Shown here piece by piece: positions 1 through 7,114 of a stretch of 27,936 nt of DNA. Each line of letters begins with the position of its first letter. Position 1 is the first letter of the stretch. The position numbers and the translations under genes were made by a program. The notes below the pieces were generated by a model. That model searched no databases and was not told the DNA's origin. It saw only the letters and a list, made by a program, of their open reading frames with translations. Source of the DNA: Bacteroidales bacterium (GTDB taxonomy: Bacteria; Bacteroidota; Bacteroidia; Bacteroidales; Paludibacteraceae); the NCBI GenBank assembly GCA_900769555.1, contig CAAGHA010000004.1, positions 1-27,936 on the forward strand, read 5' to 3'.

Positions 1-11
1 GAGGGCTTTTA

Positions 12-75
12 TTTCAGCCTGCAATTTGACCTATTGAATAACATAGCCTTGTTTTCAGCCTGCAAAATGACCTAT
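12..75. repeat. Pair of imperfect 23-bp direct repeats at the hsdS break
   Basis: Bases 12-34 and 53-75 are 23-bp copies differing at only two positions; both begin TTTCAGCCTGCAA and end TGACCTAT, with a 41-bp period. They start a few bases past the point (about base 82) where HsdS stops looking like HsdS. Closely spaced repeated end sequences are typical of some insertion sequences, notably the IS21 family, so an IS end is the leading explanation; an inversion or recombination site in a variable hsdS locus is the alternative. The window edge prevents seeing the rest of any element. Confidence 0.6.
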
Positions 76-817
76 ACGCCTTATATGTTTCGCTCTTAAA
101 TGCATATCCATTAAGTAAACTACCAACATCTCCCAATTTCTTCTCAACCCACTCGTCGGTGAAGCCGGGGAGGCGTTTTTTGCCGGTGAGGAGTTGCTGC
201 ATAGCACCTTGTTTGATGAGTCGTTTTTTAGCGATTTTCTTATCCAATGCCACAATCAACCCATCCACATCACTCAACGCCTCCGCAATCGCCCGTTGCT
301 CCGCAATATCTTTCGGACCATATATAGGTAGTTTCTTGACAATATCAGCAGTATAACTCTGCTGTTTCGTTCCTTGACAATATTTGAACGCTAAATACTG
401 CCCCCACATACGATAAAACCAGAATAGATATTCTGTACACATTTTATCTGTGCCATTGATAGCTAAACAAGACTGATTAGTCGCTGAAGGAGCACCTACA
501 AATGCACATCGTCCACGAGTACCTTCTGCTTCAAGACCTGTGATAGCCATCAGAAATGTGCCAGGCTTGTGTATGCGTAGGTTGGTATTTCTAACAGCTT
601 GCTGTGAGATATGCTCAAGCGTGTCATAAATATGATTATAGTTTAACTCTCCACTAGAAATCCATCGCACATCTCCATTGTAGTATTCAGGAATACCACG
701 ATAGGGGGTAGCACCACTCGAAAATGTTGCTAGCACATCTTTAAATGTACACAACTCCCAATCTAATGGTATTATCCCTAACTCGGTCTGCTTATATCCT
801 TGCGGTATGTTATTCAT
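14..817 (-). pseudogene. hsdS: Type I restriction-modification specificity subunit HsdS, truncated in its second half
   Basis: HsdS is the DNA-recognition subunit of type I RM enzymes and normally has two target-recognition domains separated by conserved helices. Numbering from an in-frame upstream ATG at 841, the classic opening (GYKQTELGIIPLDWE, residues 15-29) precedes a first recognition domain (about 30-175), and the central conserved helix follows (AIAEALSDVDGL, then GAMQQLLTGKKRLPGF, about 184-227). A second half begins (EWVEKKLGDVG, GYAFKSETY) but after residue 253 the sequence loses family character and stops at 275, whereas HsdS is usually about 400 aa. I prefer the ATG at 817: it begins MNNIPQGYKQ and overlaps the upstream gene's stop by 8 bp, suggesting translational coupling. 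The reading frame is intact up to the junction, so a half-size HsdS could still be made. The 23-bp repeats at the break suggest insertion or rearrangement. Confidence 0.85.
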
Positions 818-1394
818 TTCTAACTGGCTTTGAAAGAACATTATTTATTATACTGTCATATTCTTTTTTAAAATACTGAAGGTAAGCATCTGTATCACGA
901 ATAACATCAGCATCTTTTTTAATCAAATCAACCTGCATTGCTCCAATATCCTGAATAAGACAAACGACACGAGTAAGCAGTGTTATATACACCCCTAAAC
1001 TCTGCGACTTAGCCAAAATAGCATATTTGAAAGCTATATTATATGCAACAAATGCAGTATCATAGTCCTTTTCCTTCTCCCTCATTTCTCCATTGCTATA
1101 ACTTATTTGAGATTGCATATTGTAGTTCAACAAGATAGTTGCCTCTTTTAGAGAACTTAATTGCTTCTCAAGTTGAGAAACCTTTTGCATCCGGTCTTTT
1201 ATTTCCAAAACATTTACAATCTGCCACCCTACAACAAATGTTATCAGCAAACCTAAAATACCTGTCATTGCACCTATGAAAGTATCTGTTGACACAACTG
1301 CAAAATCAATAACACTTAAACACCAAAGTACCCAAACAGAAATTACGCCAACAAGCGCAACTAATGACAATATTATACTTAGATTTTTCTTCAT
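810..1394 (-). CDS. Two-TM membrane protein with coiled coil and helical C-terminus, embedded in type I RM locus
   Basis: I do not recognise a named family. The 194-aa protein has two hydrophobic segments (about residues 5-29 and 38-60). A charged heptad-like stretch follows (about 62-88, DRMQKVSQLEKQLSSLKEA) and is probably a coiled coil. The C-terminal region (about 95-190) is largely helical and contains a TPR-like segment (DYDTAFVAYNIAFKYAILAK). Predicted topology: an N-terminal membrane hairpin with a cytoplasmic or periplasmic helical domain. It lies 12 bp after the 75-aa gene and its stop overlaps the favoured hsdS start by 8 bp, so it should be co-transcribed and probably translationally coupled with hsdS. 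A membrane protein is not part of a standard type I RM enzyme; its role is unknown. Confidence 0.75.
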   Translation of the reverse strand: MKKNLSIILSLVALVGVISVWVLWCLSVIDFAVVSTDTFIGAMTGILGLLITFVVGWQIVNVLEIKDRMQKVSQLEKQLSSLKEATILLNYNMQSQISYSNGEMREKEKDYDTAFVAYNIAFKYAILAKSQSLGVYITLLTRVVCLIQDIGAMQVDLIKKDADVIRDTDAYLQYFKKEYDSIINNVLSKPVRNE

Positions 1395-1406
1395 CTTTTT
1401 CAGTTA

Positions 1407-1634
1407 TTACTTTTCATTAATTTTTAAGTATGCTTGAATAATATCACTTTGACGTTTTTGATATTCAAGCCATTCTTTATGCAACCTATCTAATAGCTCT
1501 GCCTTATCTTTACTATCAATCGCATTGCACATTGGTTCTGCAATGTGCGAAGGGTATGTGCTTCTGATTATCCTTTTAACCACTTCACTCTCTGCTTTTT
1601 TGTATATAAGATTCCAAAATTCTTGTTCTGTCAT
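1407..1634 (-). CDS. Small hypothetical protein (75 aa) in type I RM locus
   Basis: The 75-aa product is charged and helical (begins MTEQEFWNLIYKKAESEVVK, ends EYQKRQSDIIQAYLKINEK), with no signal peptide or membrane segment. I recognise no domain. It sits 12 bp upstream of the membrane-protein gene and 168 bp downstream of fic, in the same orientation, so it is probably the first gene of a sub-operon running into hsdS. The tight spacing to the next gene and sensible amino-acid composition support a real gene. An antitoxin-like or adaptor role for the neighbouring Fic or membrane protein is possible but only a guess from position. Confidence 0.6.
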   Translation of the reverse strand: MTEQEFWNLIYKKAESEVVKRIIRSTYPSHIAEPMCNAIDSKDKAELLDRLHKEWLEYQKRQSDIIQAYLKINEK

Positions 1635-1717
1635 AGGCTTTATTTTTAATATCTCATTTGTTTTATCAATATTAATAGTATTCCTTTAAATAGTTTATAT
1701 AAATAAATCCCCATATT

Positions 1718-1766
1718 CTTTACAATAATGATAACTTATGTAAAGGTTTTTGCCTTTTTCTTTACA
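1718..1766. promoter_or_regulatory. Inverted and direct CTTTACA repeats between fic and the 75-aa gene
   Basis: CTTTACA at 1718-1724 faces TGTAAAG at 1739-1745; the arms extend to about 10 bp with one bulge (CTTTACAATAA against TTATGTAAAG). A further direct copy CTTTACA is at 1760-1766. The cluster lies in the 168-bp gap upstream of the 75-aa gene on the minus strand. It could be an operator, conceivably for a local DNA-binding protein such as the winged-helix Fic protein, or a stem-loop in the transcript. No TAnnTTTG element is visible in this gap. Confidence 0.35.
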
Positions 1767-1802
1767 TTAAATACATCGTATGTACAAAAAAGCTCAATTC
1801 CT

Positions 1803-2924
1803 TTATATAATCTTACTAATAGACTCTATTTTTTCAAAACGATTATCTGTCTTAGGACTATGCTCAATAAGAATTTGAGTAAGAGCCGTATTTAGATAAA
1901 AATTGCTATGTCCTAATTTTAACTTTTCTAGTAATCCATTAGAAATTAGTTTATTGAGATATGCACTAGCAGTAACGCGAGATACATTCAAATCTTGAAT
2001 AATAAAATCAATTTTAGTATAAGGATGATTAAATAAGTTATTAAGTAACTCGTGACTATATTGTTTACCCATAACTATCTTCATCTTCTCTTTATACTCC
2101 TGCATTAAAATCTTTATTTGTTTTACCAATACAATTGTCTCTTCGGCAGTCTCTTCAACACCTTTCAAGATAAATAATATCCATTCCTCCCAATTACCAT
2201 TATCTCGAACCGATTGTATGAGGCGATAATATTCTGATTTGTTTTTTATAATGTAACGGCTCAAATACAATATTGGTAAATCAAGCAACTTCTTAATAAC
2301 TAAGTATAATGAATTTACAATACGACCCGTTCGACCATTCCCATCATAAAATGGATGCACACTCTCGAATTGATGATGGATAATGGCCATCTTTATCAGA
2401 GGGTCAACATCATGAAGCGAGTCATCATTTATATATTGTTCCAAATTCTCCATGAGCGAAACAATCTCATCGTATGATTGAGGTGGCGTATAAACAACCT
2501 CTTTTCTCTGATTTTGTAGGTTCGTGCCTGGCAACTTACGGAAACCCGCTTTATTGCATTCAAGAACTTCTTGAACCTCTTTAATGATAGAAAGTGTAAG
2601 TATCTTGTTGTTTCTAATCAAATCGAAACCTCGTTTAAGAGCTCTTGCATACAAAACCACCTCTTTTGTAGAAGCAGATACAGCAAAGGATTTTAACTCG
2701 GCATCTGCTTTGTACAGATCATCATGAGTAGTAATAATATTCTCTACGGCTGAACTCTCTTTTGCTTCTTGCAAAATGAGTGTATTGATAAGAATACTTT
2801 CATTCGGAATAGTCAACGCAACACCTTTCAACTCTGCAAGTTTTTTATTAGCAGAGTTTAACTGTTTCAAAACAGCTTTTGTCTCAACATCAAGTTGTAA
2901 CGGTAGTTTTGGTATCTGATACAT
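1803..2924 (-). CDS. Fic-domain adenylyltransferase with N-terminal inhibitory motif and C-terminal winged helix
   Basis: Fic enzymes transfer AMP (or other phosphate-containing groups) to hydroxyl side chains of target proteins. The catalytic motif HPFYDGNGRTGR is complete at residues 190-201, with His190 as general base and Asp194 as metal ligand. The N-terminal region carries the (S/T)xxxE(G/N) inhibitory signature as SSAVEN (57-62, Glu61), so this is the class with the inhibitory helix on the same chain. Residues about 291-345 form a winged helix-turn-helix (FIIQDLNVSRVTASAYLNKL), a common Fic/DNA-binding architecture. The length of 373 aa is normal and the gene looks intact. It starts 12 bp after hsdM ends, so it is in the RM operon. 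Its target is unknown; it could modify an RM subunit or a host protein, or act as a self-controlled regulator. Confidence 0.93.
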   Translation of the reverse strand: MYQIPKLPLQLDVETKAVLKQLNSANKKLAELKGVALTIPNESILINTLILQEAKESSAVENIITTHDDLYKADAELKSFAVSASTKEVVLYARALKRGFDLIRNNKILTLSIIKEVQEVLECNKAGFRKLPGTNLQNQRKEVVYTPPQSYDEIVSLMENLEQYINDDSLHDVDPLIKMAIIHHQFESVHPFYDGNGRTGRIVNSLYLVIKKLLDLPILYLSRYIIKNKSEYYRLIQSVRDNGNWEEWILFILKGVEETAEETIVLVKQIKILMQEYKEKMKIVMGKQYSHELLNNLFNHPYTKIDFIIQDLNVSRVTASAYLNKLISNGLLEKLKLGHSNFYLNTALTQILIEHSPKTDNRFEKIESISKII

Positions 2925-2936
2925 ATCCTATAAATT

Positions 2937-5378
2937 TTAATATCCCATTAATTTTAAGTGTCCTGCAACTTTTGCTTCCAATTCGGCGATTTCGGTATCA
3001 ATCTCGGGTAGGGTTTGTGTGTAACGCTCAGCAAGAGCCGACACCTTTGAAGTGAGTTGCTGGCAGATGCGTTGCATCTCGCCTTCAAGACGCAATCCAA
3101 GCGAGGCAAACCACTTCTTCTCGATGACCAATCGCTTGATTTCTGTTTCCGGCAGTTGTGCATATTTCTTTATGAGTTCTGCAAGCAACTCTGATTTGAG
3201 CCTCTTTACTACGTTTTTTTGTTCTTTTATCACCGTTTTCAATTGTAGGTATTTCTGCAAAACATCAATCTCTTCGGCATCCGTTTTTTTGTTAAGTGCC
3301 TTGATGCGTTTCTTGATATTGGCATCGGTCATCTTGCTATCAGGGAAGTTATCTTCATCAAGATAATTCTCTGCCTGCTCCTCGATAAGCTCGGCAAGTT
3401 GTGCTTCGTTCTGCGAGTGCAACTCCTCGGCGGCGATGATATGGTCTCGCTTATCTGCAAAATATTCATCAATGACAATCGGAACGGGAAGCAAGTCGCA
3501 AACAATATCTTCCGGTGTCGTAGCTATCTTCTCTTTTTTCTTTTTATCATCGTTCTTTTTTGTTGCAGGCTGAGGAGTATAGAGTTGTACCGTCCATCCT
3601 CCGGACGAAATCATATAACAGTCGTCCTGCATCGTCTCGCCCCAATAGTTCATCAAGCAGTCATAGACATCGTAGGCATCGACAAGCGACCTATCAGCAC
3701 CAAAAATATCCAATAGAGAATTGCCGAGTTGTTCGATAAGAATCTTCGGTGCAAACCCTTGAACGAGAGAGTTGAGCTGGTTACGATGCTTGTCGCACCA
3801 GTCGGCAAAACTGCGCTTAAACACCTCGCTCTGCTTTTGGAAATCGGCATTGGCAGAAACGGTATCGCGGATGGTATCCTGCTCGCAGTTGAGCGCATAG
3901 TATTCTTCGCGCGTAGAGTGTTCCGAGAAGAGGTCGCCACGCAATGATGGGCATACATCCCAATATGTCGCAAGTTGGTCGATGTCGTGCTTTGGTAGCC
4001 CACCATAGAGGTGTGCATCGATATCCTGCAATATCTCAGTGTCGGGAGCAGAGACATAGCGAGGGATATTGAGGTTGTAGTCGTTGCGCTCAATCTCTTC
4101 CATAGGTACAAAGCGGGCAAAGTGGGGCACATCACGCTGCGACTGCCATACATCAACAATACGGCGAATATCCTGCTCACGCAGACGGTTCTTGGCTCCA
4201 TCCTTGATGTAACCACTTTTGGCATCAATCATAAAGACACCCTTGCGATCTGCCGCTTCCGATTTCTCTATGATAATGATGCAGGCAGGGATTCCCGTAC
4301 CGAAGAATAGGTTGGCAGGGAGACCGATGATGCCCTTAATGTATCGCTTCTCGGCAACGAGATACTTGCGGATTTGTGCCTCCGCATTGCCACGGAACAG
4401 TACTCCATGAGGCAAAATACAAGCAGCGCAACCTGTCTGCTTCAAAGAGCGAACGATATGTAGCAAGAAGGCATAGTCGCCATTCTTCTCCGGAGGAATG
4501 CCAATCTTTATACCTTCGCCCCAACGCTTATATTCATCTTCTGCCTTTGCACTCTTCATCCACGACTTGGTTGAGAATGGTGGGTTTGCAACGATAAAAT
4601 CGAAGGTTTTAAGTTGATCTTCGTTCTTAAACTGAGGATCGTTGATGGTATCTCCTTGCTTGATGTCGGCATAAATCTCGTTGTGAAGAATCATATTCAT
4701 CTTCGCCAAACCAACGGTGGCGTTGTCTTTCTCCTGTCCATAGACGGTGGCTCCCTCCGGAGTTTCGTACATAGCTCGCAGAAGCAACGAACCGGAGCCA
4801 CAAGTAGGGTCATATATAGTAGTTCTCTTGCCATTTTTAGCATTGCTCAATCCAATGACCTTTGCCATCACACGGCTAACTTCAGCAGGAGTGTAAAATT
4901 GACCTTTGCTTTTGCCACTTTCGGAAGCAAAATTTTTCATTAAGTACTCGTAGGCATCGCCAATAAGGTCATCATCCGCAGCTCTGTTCTTGCTGAAATC
5001 GAGGTTCTCATTCTGAAAAACGCCGATGAGTTCACTAAGTGTTTTAACTTTATCCTTGCCCTTGCCAAGTTTGTCATCATTGTCGAAATCTGCAACAAAA
5101 ACGCCTTCGAGTCCGTTTGCTTCAGCAAGAGCTTGCATCTTCTTGTTTATCTCCTCTCCGATATTGGGAGTACCTTTGAGAGCAACAAAGTCCTCGAAAT
5201 AACAACCTTCGGGGATTTCGATGTCAAACCCATGGTCGCTTCTGCTCTTATCGCTGATATACTTAACGAAAAGTATTACCAATACATAATCTTTATATTG
5301 GCTTGCATCCATACCTCCGCGAAGCTCATCGCAACACTTCCATAGGGTACTATATAGTTCTGACTTCTTGATTGCCAT
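2937..5378 (-). CDS. hsdM: Type I restriction-modification methyltransferase subunit HsdM (long form)
   Basis: HsdM transfers methyl from S-adenosylmethionine to adenine N6 and forms the M2S modification core with HsdS. The N-terminal helical HsdM domain is visible (MDASQYKDYVLVILFVKYISDK, from residue 23). FYTPAEVSRVM is at 161-171, the AdoMet-binding motif DPTCGSGSLLL at 190-200, the catalytic NPPF at 265-268, and the late conserved RNDYNLNIPRYV at 431-442. At 813 aa it is about 300 aa longer than the commonest HsdM proteins. The extra C-terminal part has a lysine-rich linker near 607-618 and a charged, probably coiled-coil tail to 813; such long forms occur in Bacteroidota. It is the first gene of the locus, followed after 12 bp by fic. 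No TAnnTTTG promoter was found in the 240 bp upstream. Confidence 0.95.
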   Translation of the reverse strand: MAIKKSELYSTLWKCCDELRGGMDASQYKDYVLVILFVKYISDKSRSDHGFDIEIPEGCYFEDFVALKGTPNIGEEINKKMQALAEANGLEGVFVADFDNDDKLGKGKDKVKTLSELIGVFQNENLDFSKNRAADDDLIGDAYEYLMKNFASESGKSKGQFYTPAEVSRVMAKVIGLSNAKNGKRTTIYDPTCGSGSLLLRAMYETPEGATVYGQEKDNATVGLAKMNMILHNEIYADIKQGDTINDPQFKNEDQLKTFDFIVANPPFSTKSWMKSAKAEDEYKRWGEGIKIGIPPEKNGDYAFLLHIVRSLKQTGCAACILPHGVLFRGNAEAQIRKYLVAEKRYIKGIIGLPANLFFGTGIPACIIIIEKSEAADRKGVFMIDAKSGYIKDGAKNRLREQDIRRIVDVWQSQRDVPHFARFVPMEEIERNDYNLNIPRYVSAPDTEILQDIDAHLYGGLPKHDIDQLATYWDVCPSLRGDLFSEHSTREEYYALNCEQDTIRDTVSANADFQKQSEVFKRSFADWCDKHRNQLNSLVQGFAPKILIEQLGNSLLDIFGADRSLVDAYDVYDCLMNYWGETMQDDCYMISSGGWTVQLYTPQPATKKNDDKKKKEKIATTPEDIVCDLLPVPIVIDEYFADKRDHIIAAEELHSQNEAQLAELIEEQAENYLDEDNFPDSKMTDANIKKRIKALNKKTDAEEIDVLQKYLQLKTVIKEQKNVVKRLKSELLAELIKKYAQLPETEIKRLVIEKKWFASLGLRLEGEMQRICQQLTSKVSALAERYTQTLPEIDTEIAELEAKVAGHLKLMGY

Positions 5379-5618
5379 ATCTTATTTTTATCTCACTTAA
5401 ATTTTTTTTCTTGATTGTGATTTAGAAGTAGTTTAAATTTTATTTCGAGCATATTTGAGAGAGATTTTTAAATCTATTTTTAATCTTCTTTTGCTAAAAA
5501 TAGTGGACTATTATCAAAAAAAGGAGAGTTAAAATAGGTTAAAAAGAATCTCAAAGATGCCGAAAATAAGAGAGTGAAACTCTAAAATATTTTTTAATAA
5601 TAAAATTTAAACAGTTTC

Positions 5619-6031
5619 TTAGTCCATTATTTTTACGATTGGAACGGTTTTTCCGTAACCTCCTTTGGAGTTGTATTTGTATAAACCAACTTGTTTTGCA
5701 CATTTTCCTTTGGGCATTTTTATAAGTTGATTATCGTAATAAGTTTCGCCATTATCATTTGTAATAAGTACCAGCAATTCCGTATTAACGTATTCATTTT
5801 CTATTGTGGTATAATTTGTCATTTCTTGCTCATAAGCCAATGCGTAATTATCTCCAATGGTTTGCATTACTTCAAAATCGTTGTAACTTAAGCATTCTTT
5901 GGGTTGTTCAAAGAATGTTATGTCTTCTTCCGGAGAATCGCTTGCAGCAACGGCTCCTACAAAAAAACAAACGCAATCGTTAGCACTGCTCCCGAAAACA
6001 TGCCGATAATAAAAATTAAAAAATTTTTCAT
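5619..6031 (-). pseudogene. Small membrane-anchored or secreted protein, split by a one-base homopolymer frameshift
   Basis: From the ATG at 6031, a hydrophobic N-terminus (MKNFLIFIIGMFSGAVLTIA) reads to a premature TAG at 5957-5959. The downstream part is open in the next frame through GAVAASDSPEEDITFFEQ into an 82-aa segment ending VPIVKIMD at 5619. The switch lies at a run of seven A on the plus strand (5961-5967). An eighth base would join both parts into one protein of about 137 aa with a single N-terminal membrane anchor or signal. I recognise no family; the soluble part is polar and contains Cys 'KGKCAKQVG'. A promoter-like TAAATTTG lies upstream at 6128-6135. Phase variation, a real mutation or a sequencing error could all explain the shift; programmed frameshifting is less likely. 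Confidence 0.7.
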
Positions 6032-6100
6032 TTTATAACTTGTTTAAAGTTGCCACTTTCAAAAAGTTGCGATTAATTATTGTATCCAATTTAAAACTTT

Positions 6101-6121
6101 GTTCAAATAGTTTTTTTGAAC
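6101..6121. promoter_or_regulatory. 7-bp inverted repeat at the putative transcription start of the split gene
   Basis: GTTCAAA (6101-6107) and TTTGAAC (6115-6121) form a perfect inverted repeat with a 7-base spacer. It is just downstream (minus strand) of the TAAATTTG box at 6128-6135, where transcription would begin. The location suits a repressor operator or a 5'-end hairpin. Confidence 0.35.
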
Positions 6122-6127
6122 TCTTAG

Positions 6128-6135
6128 CAAATTTA
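6128..6135 (-). promoter_or_regulatory. Bacteroidota -7 element for the split small gene
   Basis: Plus-strand CAAATTTA reads TAAATTTG on the minus strand, matching TAnnTTTG, about 97 bp upstream of the ATG at 6031. No convincing -33 TTG is at the expected distance, so this rests on one element in AT-rich DNA. Confidence 0.4.
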
Positions 6136-6218
6136 GTGATATTTTTTATATAAACTTAGTGTTTGGAAAGAATTATTAAGTCAACTTTATGGAAATTGCC
6201 ATTAATTATCAAACATAT

Positions 6219-6914
6219 TTATAGATGCTTTCTCTTACTTATAATCTCATTTATCGCCCCGAAAATCTCTTTTGCCTCTTTTTTGTTGAGTCCGGCTTTA
6301 ACGGCGACAGCAAATAAATCATCTTTCGTCGGCTCTATGCTATCATTAATAGAGGTGGTGTGGAAACTATTGATGCCATCACTTGGAAGGAGGTCATACA
6401 CAGGAGCAAAATGCCACTCTCCATTGTGATATATGAATGCAAAATTCTTGCATGATCATCCTTATTATCAATAAGATAGTTGAATACCATTAATCGATAC
6501 ACCTTCCATAGCTCGGTCATATTATGTGTCAATGTTGCACAAACCTGAAATATGTGTATGTAGTCAATGCTTGGTATGCGATAATCAGCTCCGATTAAGC
6601 CAGCAATACTTACAACATGTAGTTTCCCATTGGTAGTACGGTCAAAACGCTCTACTCCAAAATATTTATCCTCAAACAAGCGTGTTTCCTGCATTTCTAT
6701 ACCGCACCTCTTTGCAAGTATCGAGTACTCATACTCTTCTAACCCTATTCGCTTAGAGTCTTGCTTTGCTCGGAACTTAACCAACCACTCTTTATCCTCG
6801 TAGTAGGTGAAGATTTCATTCAATTGCATATTCAAATGCACATAATCCATCCTTCGTTAGTGCGAGGCGACCAACCACGCAGTTATTGTATATTACTTCT
6901 ATTCTGATGGCTTT
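6219..6914 (-). pseudogene. hipA: hipA-like toxin kinase remnant (internal deletion plus frameshift)
   Basis: HipA kinases are toxin Ser/Thr kinases; E. coli HipA phosphorylates glutamyl-tRNA synthetase. Three pieces lie in order on the minus strand. First, a HipA_N-like start (6914-6816: AIRIEVIYNN, then VGRLALTKDGLCAFEY) in one frame, ending at TGA. Second, the kinase N-lobe and catalytic loop in another frame (6850-6335: EWLVKFRA, YFGVERFDR, LIGADYR, NYLIDNKDDHAR). Third, a continuation (HNGEWHFAPVYDLLPSDG, then TTSINDSIEPTKDDLF) ending at 6219 in the N-terminal piece's phase or equivalent. Restoring one A near 6449 turns DDHARIL into the HipA-typical DDHARNFAF. The jump from FEY to EWLVKF skips most of HipA_N and the glycine-rich loop, so about 80 or more residues are deleted. 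No hipB-like antitoxin gene is visible. This is a dead toxin gene. Confidence 0.85.
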
Positions 6915-6990
6915 ATTAAGAAGGTGCAGAAAAAGAAGTGCATTTTCATAGTTTTTTTTTGCGCCGTTCTTTTTATTTTAAAAATTTTAT

Positions 6991-6998
6991 TATATTTG
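6991..6998 (+). promoter_or_regulatory. Bacteroidota -7 element for the esterase gene
   Basis: TATATTTG matches TAnnTTTG exactly, about 117 bp upstream of the ATG at 7115, implying a leader of roughly 110 nt. The -33 region is T-rich without a clear TTG. Confidence 0.6.
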
Positions 6999-7028
6999 CC
7001 ACTGAAGAAGTAAGAATTATATACGACG

Positions 7029-7081
7029 ACCTACAGAGGTAGGTATTTTATTATTTATTGTGGTTTGGAAAATCACAATAA
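7029..7081 (+). promoter_or_regulatory. Two hairpins in the 5' leader of the esterase mRNA
   Basis: Hairpin 1: ACCTAC (7029-7034), AGAG loop, GTAGGT (7039-7044), a perfect 6-bp stem. Hairpin 2: TTATTGTG (7055-7062), 11-nt loop, CACAATAA (7074-7081), a perfect 8-bp stem. Both fall in the predicted leader between the promoter and the start codon. The second ends 33 nt before the ATG and is not followed by a U-run, so it is not a standard terminator. They may control translation or mRNA stability. Confidence 0.5.
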
Positions 7082-7114
7082 CTATTATTACAAAAAACTA
7101 TTATTTCACAAAAA

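Noticed and set aside
1741..1760. AAAGG/CCTTT hairpin as a terminator after fic
   Set aside because: The 5-bp stem is weak and the T-run follows on the plus strand, the wrong direction for fic transcription.
3653..4228. 191-aa minus-strand open frame inside hsdM
   Set aside because: It overlaps the well-supported HsdM frame, has low-complexity Ser/Thr/Arg composition and no motif; a shadow frame.
5462..5475. AGATTT/AAATCT palindrome upstream of hsdM
   Set aside because: Expected by chance in such AT-rich DNA and not linked to a promoter box.
5957..5967. Programmed ribosomal frameshift in the small secreted gene
   Set aside because: The T-rich run could slip, but no downstream structure or conserved slippery arrangement supports it; mutation, phase variation or read error fit better.
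6163..6429. 88-aa plus-strand frame over hipA remnants
   Set aside because: Complement of recognisable HipA sequence; no independent evidence.
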